Assembly: GCA_900404475.1 (NCBI GenBank)
Contig: OUQQ01000056.1
Coordinates: 1-52,605, forward strand
From: Spongospora subterranea
Lineage: Eukaryota; Endomyxa; Phytomyxea; Plasmodiophorida; Plasmodiophoridae
Direction of reading: 5' to 3'
DNA: 52,605 nt
A program made the position numbers and the translations under genes. The notes under the pieces are model-generated. The model was not told the DNA's origin, searched no databases, and saw only the letters and a program-made list of their open reading frames with translations. Within the stretch, counting starts at the first letter, position 1. Each line of letters opens with the position of its first letter. Positions 47,215 through 52,605 of this stretch are shown in pieces.

Positions 47215-48649
47215 ATGCGATCCCACCCGTCGTCCCAGGGCCTCTGGCGATGGCTTCACAAGTGGAAACGAGCAATTTTGATCTTCCTGTTCACCATTGC
47301 GTTCACAATTGTGGTGTCGATGGAGGCCAAAGTGCCACCGCCAAATCAATCGGAGTTATCGCTCCTTCAAGGCAAAAAGATACTAATTGCGGCGAATTAC
47401 TACGAAAATGAGGCTATATTGGAGTCACATATGCGACAGGTGAACGAGTTTGCCTTTTTTACAGACACCACGTAATAATAGGATGATTTCAGTTGTTCCT
47501 GTTTGTTTCCATGATCCGTTCCGCTGGTGCAATCGTATTTGTATCGATTTACGAGAATGGTTCACATGACTCCACTCCAGCTTTGTTGAATAAAGCCAAA
47601 CAGCGCCTACGAGCACAAGACATTCCACATCGTGTCCTAAATGAACGGATCCCGTCCTGGAGGTCTTTGAAAAAACTGCAAAAACCGGAAAATGAAGAAG
47701 AAGTCGAGTTCCGCATCAAGTACGGTTTCTTTAGTTCAATCAGGCAATTCGTGCTGAACTCTCTCAGGTTCATGGCAAAATGCAGGAATAAGGCGTTGGA
47801 ACCTTTAGCTGAACACGACTTTGATACCATTGTCTTCCTCAATGATGTCATTTTCGATGCTCACGATGCTGTAAGGCTCGTTCTTACGGATGGGATGCAA
47901 TATGATACCGTTTGCGGGATGGACTTCAACCGCGTCACTTTCTATGACACTTGGGTGACCGATTATGTTTAGTCAGTTTCCCAGTTAGTTTTTAATACTG
48001 GAGTTTGCTGTTTCAGGTGTCAAGAGACATTAATGGCGAATCTATGTCTGGGTTTTTCCCTTTTGTCGTCGATGCTGAATCAGCAGAGCTGCTGAAGCAA
48101 GGAAAACCGTTTCCTGTTTCAAGTTGTTGGAATGGCATTGTCGCCATCAGGGCTGCCGCTCTTGGTGGCACTAGGTTTCGCAGCTGGCGGACGAATGAAA
48201 CCCGTAGCAAGTTCGCCAACGAGCATCAAATTTACGATGGTTCATGTCCAGTCTCGGAGTGCACACTTCTCTTTGGCGATATGGCCCAAAAAGGATTCGA
48301 AAATTTTTTTATTAACCCCACTGTTCATGTCACGTACACTCATGCGGATTGGGTATGGCATCGATTATTCGGCGGTTTGTTAAATACTCTTGCCCCTTTG
48401 TTTCTCTGCGTTGAAGCGCATCCAAGGGCGCCAGCGTGGACCCGCGTTCCGTCGTGTGATTTTTATAGGACGACACATTTCAGGATATGGCCCCATCTTA
48501 TCTGGTTTGTTGCTGTGGTCTCTTTGGCTATATCCAAATCCGGGTGGCACCGCAACTTCAGAATTCGTCTTCATCTGAAGCGCAGCAGGCTCGTTGGCAA
48601 GTCCAACATATGGGGCAAAAATCTACATGAAATTAAAACATCTATATAG
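47215..48649 (+). CDS. CAP59-type glycosyltransferase, probable alpha-1,3-mannosyltransferase
   Basis: This family (Cryptococcus CMT1/CAP59, Pfam-type Glyco_transf_69) adds mannose to surface glycans in the Golgi. ATG 47215 starts a short basic tail and one membrane helix (AILIFLFTIAFTIVVSM), giving a type II topology. Then comes KKILIAANYYENEAILESHM. A 53-nt intron (47440-47492) leads to GAIVFVSIYENGSHDSTPAL, a family hallmark, then HDFDTIVFLNDVIFDAHDAV and VCGMDFNRVTFYDTWVTD. A second short intron (about 47969-48017) is followed by SGFFPFVVDAESAELLKQGK, CWNGIVAIRAAAL and CTLLFGDMAQKGFENFFINP. The stop is at 48649. The tail is basic with a hydrophobic stretch (LIWFVAVVSLAIS). The stop lies only 16 bp from the stop of the converging gene. 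Confidence 0.92.
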
Positions 48650-48665
48650 CTGATTACTGATTCAA

Positions 48666-49358
48666 CTATTGTATTAAGCAGCAAGCTGCACAATTGTTTT
48701 CGGGTTTTTTTGGGTAATGCGTGTCTGCGACGTGATGAATTACTGCCAGTGGCTGCTTATTATCGTCGGCAAAACTTAACTGTCGCGATAGTCGTCTTGG
48801 CGAATGCGCCGCGCTTTCCATCGCGCGACGGTCGCCTTCGAAGCTCGAACTAGTCTGCGAATCGCCTCGCTTTAAAATGGATTTCTGCTTCAAAACGGAA
48901 TTGAGGTTTGGGTGAAACCTTTCCTCTGTGGTGTCAAAATTTGATTGCGAGACACTTTTTTTAATTGGGTTTCTCTGTGGTGATATTGTCGCCTGGTCAA
49001 TTTCAATAAGGTTTCCTTCATCCAGAACCGCGTGCGAAACGCTTTTATGAAATCTCCCGATTTTTGGCTCTGTGGATTGATTTATCCCTTGATTCCTCGA
49101 AATTTGGTTTTTTACTGATGACCGGCGTTCATCGATGCCGGTGAGTTTCTTGCTTTGAATATTCAGATCATATAGTGTCTCATGTGCCTGATTCGTTGTC
49201 GGTGACGACCCATTGAATAATGAATCGCCTGCGACAGGGGAAGTGATATCAGCACCTGCTTCCATCGACCCCGGAAGGGTGGGGCTGATGCCAGCTGTGG
49301 ACATTGGGTTGACGACGTCATCGATTGCCACAATCGAGGTCAGGTCTGCCTCTGTCAT
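48666..49358 (-). CDS. Disordered protein ending in a Cys-Cys-Leu-Ile-Gln CaaX-type motif
   Basis: A mostly disordered product rich in Ser, Asn, Gln and charged residues. The first ATG of the frame is 49358 (MTEADLTSIVAIDDVVN); an upstream exon is possible, because the frame stays open to a non-ATG codon. Repeated short basic-Ser motifs occur (FHKSVSHAVL, IKKSVSQSNF, LKRGDSQTSS, RRLSRQLSF), which look like basophilic kinase sites. Near the end RQLSFADDNKQPLAVIHHV recalls a short fungal motif (VSFADxxGxPL). The end is NNCAACCLIQ and stop. CLIQ fits a CaaX box, with the preceding Cys available for palmitate, so membrane attachment is likely. I do not recognise a named family. Confidence 0.6.
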   Translation of the reverse strand: MTEADLTSIVAIDDVVNPMSTAGISPTLPGSMEAGADITSPVAGDSLFNGSSPTTNQAHETLYDLNIQSKKLTGIDERRSSVKNQISRNQGINQSTEPKIGRFHKSVSHAVLDEGNLIEIDQATISPQRNPIKKSVSQSNFDTTEERFHPNLNSVLKQKSILKRGDSQTSSSFEGDRRAMESAAHSPRRLSRQLSFADDNKQPLAVIHHVADTHYPKKPENNCAACCLIQ

Positions 49359-50265
49359 TCCATTGATTCCAATATGCAACGGTAGCCCCAACGATAAAAA
49401 AGATCCTCGTCAGTGTGCCGGATGGGCAGACACGCGACACTCCGGTTGCCTTGATCGCGCCAATCTCAATCTTTCCTACCGCGTGAGTCACCCTTTCGTG
49501 TTCGTTGCATTTGGCAAAATCTGGCTCTGACAAAACGATGGGAGATTCTCAGCCGGGGTTTCAGTGATCTGCAAATGAAACAAACATAATGAATCCAGCA
49601 TGTTGCAGTCGGCCGAATGTTTCGACCGTCGGGTTGTTGCCATCAGAACACTTATGTTGGGGTCTAGGATGTGGGGGCTAACTCTATGAATACAGACCGT
49701 CAGCTTCCGTCTTCCATATTCACTACTCGACTACACAGCTGAACACGGAAGATACCAAGCAGCCCGAGCATTCACGAGAAGTTTAGGCGATAAAAAAGGG
49801 TGTGCCTTACATTAAATAAACTGCATCGCAATTTGTCTCAAATTCAGCAGAAATGAAAACGATGGCTATTCATTGTTATTTTGGCAACAGGGTGACTTGC
49901 CAGGTTGATTGCTGTGAAAGTTGTGATTGAACGAGCAGCGTTCCGAGAATCCCAGCACAAGCGCTACGGTTCCTATTCAACAACATCATGAAGCCAAACT
50001 TACTACGCGGACCTGAATCTGGGTTTCGGTCTTGATGGAGTTTGCTCAATTGGTTCATGAATGCGGATTGGCCAATAGTGCGCCACTGTAACTGCTTCCT
50101 CATTGGTGCGTGACTCTGATTTGCTGTGCGCACCATTTTTTTGCGCATCTGTTGTACACATACAGTACAGTGAATCTTCCAGGGGGGTTACGTCAATGTC
50201 AATTCAAATTTACAGCGTCGTTTTGGCATTTGAAACTTGTCCAATAACGACAGACAATTGGAACC
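49359..50265. other. Intergenic region with one doubtful small ORF
   Basis: About 900 bp. A minus ORF at 49876-50148 (90 codons, basic, containing QWRTIGQSAFMNQLSKL) has an ATG near its start but no known motif. The rest has no supported gene. The COX4 promoter must be at the right edge. Confidence 0.35.
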
Positions 50266-50729
50266 ATGCCCATGTCGTTGTTCCGACTTTCTATGCTCCG
50301 GGCGGCTCGCCACGCGCCATCCTGGCGAGCGAAGGTTAGCGTTCGTGGGTTAGCCACGGTCAAATCAGGTATCGCTGACGAGTTGATGTGTCTGATGAAG
50401 TCATAAACCGTGTTTCAGATGAAAAATATCCCATCGGGACAAGTTTGGAATACGCAACGGGCAAGGAACTTTCCGAATTGCAAGCAGAAGAGGCAGGCGA
50501 CATGCTGTTCAATCGCGACCCGATTCGCGGCCCGTTTGGAACTAAACAGGCTCCGGCAATTGTCCCCAGTGGAAAACATGCTCGAATCGTCGGCTGTGTT
50601 GGACCCCCAGATGAAGAACATATGCCCCTGTATTTTGAGCTGACCGACGGCCCCATGCAGAAGTGCCTAGAATGCGGCCAAGTGTTCAAGTTGAAGTACG
50701 AAGACTTAGGAGACGGTGATCATCATTAA
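50266..50729 (+). CDS. cox4: Cytochrome c oxidase subunit 4 (fungal COX4, mammalian COX5B)
   Basis: This is the zinc-binding nuclear subunit of respiratory complex IV on the matrix side. Exon 1 (50266-50368) encodes a classical mitochondrial presequence (MPMSLFRLSMLRAARHAPSW, then RAKVSVRGLATVKS): Arg-rich, no acidic residues. A 50-nt intron (50369-50418) splits an Asp codon. Exon 2 reads EKYPIGTSLEYATGKELSEL, DPIRGPFGTKQAPAIVPS, ARIVGCVGPPDEEHMPLYF and LTDGPMQKCLECGQVFKLKY, with the Cys residues of the zinc site (CVG and CLEC). The stop is at 50727-50729. The length, about 137 residues, is typical. A GTG-started ORF beginning at 50388 reads through intron sequence and is not the true start. 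Confidence 0.97.
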
Positions 50730-50791
50730 TTCTGAGTAATGAATTCGATATTTTTAGAACAATAATCAACTCCACTTGATGTCCTGCAATC

Positions 50792-51483
50792 TCAGAGCCC
50801 AAAGGACGAGTCATAGGGCGGAAATGGGTTTATAGTGCCCCAATTGATGCCTTTAGAATACCTGATATCGGACGGAATCCATGGCCCATTCAACACTGGC
50901 GCTGATCTTGTTTTTTTCCCTTTTTGGGTACGCTTCGGCTGGGATGTTAGAAGATACGCGTAATCGGATGCAAATTCAGTCATCTTATATGGCCTGGCAA
51001 GTACGACGTTAGCATGCGTTGCCTCGATATTCGAATGTTGGTGAAACCTTCTGCTGTTCGGGTTAGTCGGTTTCCAGCACAAACCTGTGTCTTTGCTTTT
51101 TCTGGTTTCCTTAGTGGACCCGTATGAGAAGCTGTACTTGATCGGTTCATGAACAATAACCCTCCGATTAGGGTGCCATGGCATAACAGGTATTGCTGGT
51201 ACCGATTCCCTGGCCTATTCTATCATCTCCACGCTCGTTTGTCCAACCCAAATTCTCACATACCTGGCAGTCTTCACAGGAACCTCGGAATCTGACACAT
51301 ATTTGATTTCCGATGGTGAATGGCGCACACACATCGCGATGTGCCAACTCTGCTTCTAAAAGCCCATAATTCCCCCTCAACAAACGGATATTGGATAATC
51401 GCTGTTCCGTTAACCTTTGAGGGTGTATTTCCTGTCATTCCAGAGTGCCGTTCGCCCCGTTTAGGACGCCCCTGTTCCACCAT
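50792..51483 (-). CDS. Unidentified basic protein, two introns
   Basis: ATG 51483 starts MVEQGRPKRGERHSG. An intron (about 51361-51417, acceptor GCTTTTAG) leads in frame to HIAMCVRHSPSEIKYVSDSE and VPVKTAR. A second intron (about 51200-51255) leads in frame to ESVPAIPVMPWHPNRRVIVH, EPIKYSFSYGSTKETRKSKD, FASDYAYLL and PWIPSDIRYSKGINWGTINP, ending DSSFGL. Both joins keep the frame, which supports a real gene of about 180 residues. It is basic, lacks a membrane helix, and is rich in short Tyr/Pro/Trp motifs. Such motifs occur in microtubule-associated flagellar proteins, but that is only a suggestion. No family was recognised. Confidence 0.45.
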
Positions 51484-51837
51484 AAATTTAGCAGTCAAGA
51501 TCTAGTTGGCACGCGTCGCTATTAACGCTCAACACTATCAACGATAAACACACTCTTTGTATTGTTGTTTTAAGAAGTAATTCCCACTTCTCGCCCATTT
51601 CTCCGATCCTGTCGTCTATCGATGAACACACATCGATATCTGAGTTCCCAATCGTCCACTAGCAAAAGTAGCCTCAAAATCGCTGAAAATTGGGATAATC
51701 AGAATGATAACCTGCCGTTCGCGTGTGAGCGCGAACCTTCGTATTATTCATTACCGAACATCGTCGAAAAGGGAATAATAATTCATTTATCTTTGGGATA
51801 TTCAGTACATATTTTATTCACATGTATGACCTGAAAC
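51484..51837. other. Intergenic stretch
   Basis: About 350 bp. A plus ORF at 51622-51834 has an ATG and a Ser/Asn-rich start but no motif; coding potential is doubtful. Confidence 0.3.
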
Positions 51838-52158
51838 TCAACTAAATAAACACCAGTTCAACGACAACTCCAATGAGTCCGATTGCCTTAGGCTTGCACG
51901 GGGAGCGAGCATCATTTTCCTCCATTTCGGCTGCTGAAAGATTTCCGACGTTCCAGCTATCTGGCACGTGTTGATCGCATATTTTACCCCACAAAACATG
52001 TTATCTTGGTCGACGATTTCGGCAAAGCAACGTGACGATGTACATCGCGCGTACCTTTTTCGCATTGTGTGCAAGTCGACTAACCGTAGATCGTCAGTTT
52101 CTTCGTGGACGAAATTACATTTCACCAGGTCGGATTTGAAAATACTATGCGATGCCAT
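51838..52158 (-). CDS. Hypothetical Cys-containing protein, 106 residues
   Basis: An uninterrupted minus-strand ORF with an ATG at 52158. It contains KCNFVHEETDDLRLVDLHTM, ARCTSSRCFAEIVDQDNMFC and AINTCQIAGTSE. Several Cys residues (about six) could suggest a small zinc-binding or disulfide-rich fold. No signal peptide and no recognised family. It may be one exon of a larger gene. Confidence 0.3.
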   Translation of the reverse strand: MASHSIFKSDLVKCNFVHEETDDLRLVDLHTMRKRYARCTSSRCFAEIVDQDNMFCGVKYAINTCQIAGTSEIFQQPKWRKMMLAPRASLRQSDSLELSLNWCLFS

Positions 52159-52605
52159 GACTTTTTAACTGCCCCTTCAACGCAGATGCGTGTGGAATGC
52201 CGATCTCTACAGCAAACCAATATTGCCATGGTCAGAGACGGATTCACTAGCAGAGTCAGCCATAATCTGATCGCGTGGGTGTTGGTAAACCTATCCCCAC
52301 TCTTGGGTGTTTCTCACAACCCGGACTCCCATCGAGCCATCACCCGTGGACGAGTCACCTCCCCCAACAAAAGGAACCGGAAGCGCTGGAGGAACCCCCA
52401 CAGGAACCGGAAGCGCATGATGAGCCCATACAGGACGAAATCCCAGAGGCACCAGAACCGGACGACTTGTATGGGTATAACAATCCCTATACGGGAGGTA
52501 TTTCTGTCAGTCGACTGATAGCAGGCCAAACAACTAACTCCCACTTAGTTAGTTGCGACTGATCCATCAGTCGCTGGTGTACACATGCGCTCTGTCAGGT
52601 TTAAC
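52159..52605 (+). other. Window end, possible partial gene with acidic Pro/Glu-rich stretch
   Basis: A plus-strand frame around 52330-52505 encodes a Pro/Glu-rich run (PEALEEPPQEPEAHDEP, EIPEAPEPDDLYGYNNPYTG). It rests on a short internal DNA repeat (gaaccggaagcgc, twice). Two other frames stay open over the same stretch because of this repeat. It may be an exon of a gene running off the window. Short palindromes (cagtcgactg; cgactgatccatcagtcg) follow at 52505-52575. Confidence 0.25.

Noticed and set aside
1..52605. CRISPR arrays, bacterial operons, viral structural genes
   Set aside because: No regularly spaced repeats were seen; gene structure is eukaryotic with spliceosomal introns throughout.

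Overview
This window is nuclear DNA from a eukaryote, most likely a zoosporic early-diverging fungus (chytrid, blastoclad or aphelid grade) or a close opisthokont relative. Most genes are cut by short GT-AG introns of about 45-130 nt. They sit close together on both strands. The gene set combines fungal traits (CAP59-type mannosyltransferase, fungal-style COX subunit 4) with genes generally lost from yeasts and moulds: a P2X ion channel, a soluble-type adenylyl cyclase and an LZTR1-like Kelch-BTB protein. The mitochondrial genes (COX4, a PRELI-family protein, CLU) argue against a mitosome-bearing parasite. The genus cannot be set from this sequence.

Layout. 0.3-3.2 kb: PRELI/Ups lipid-transfer gene and an acyl-CoA dehydrogenase (both minus). 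4.1-8.8 kb: RING-finger gene (plus), P2X receptor (minus), LST8 (minus). 8.8-12.6 kb: gene-poor island of decayed retroelement fragments with an inverted repeat. 13-14.8 kb: a small unidentified minus ORF, an N-alpha-acetyltransferase (plus), a Yippee-like protein (minus). 15.8-21.5 kb: long minus-strand gene coding a DENN module followed by what read as three F-BAR modules; it contains an unmerged contig joint (173-bp perfect duplication around one N). 22.9-25.1 kb: two intronless, GC-rich genes, a tyrosinase (plus) and a polytopic dolichol/phytol-kinase-like protein (minus). 25.5-34.1 kb: CLU/CLUH and NUP133-like nucleoporin (both minus). 34.8-40.1 kb: CUL1-like cullin and LZTR1-like Kelch/BTB protein (both plus). 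40.3-46.1 kb: a remarkable minus-strand gene with two class III cyclase domains, a P-loop NTPase and a complete 3',5'-cyclic nucleotide phosphodiesterase domain. 47.2-50.7 kb: CAP59-type glycosyltransferase (plus), a disordered protein ending in a CaaX box (minus), COX4 (plus). 50.8-52.6 kb: small unidentified ORFs.

How the genes relate. The right half is rich in membrane and second-messenger signalling: a cAMP synthase fused to a cAMP hydrolase, a candidate RAS-directed ubiquitin-ligase adaptor that itself carries a CaaX box, a cullin, and a second CaaX protein. The left half adds an ATP-type channel (P2X) and a TOR-complex subunit (LST8). Being neighbours does not show that they work together, since eukaryotic neighbours are usually independent transcription units. 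Exon joins were worked out by eye from splice consensus and family motifs, so ends may be off by a few bases and some 3' ends are uncertain.
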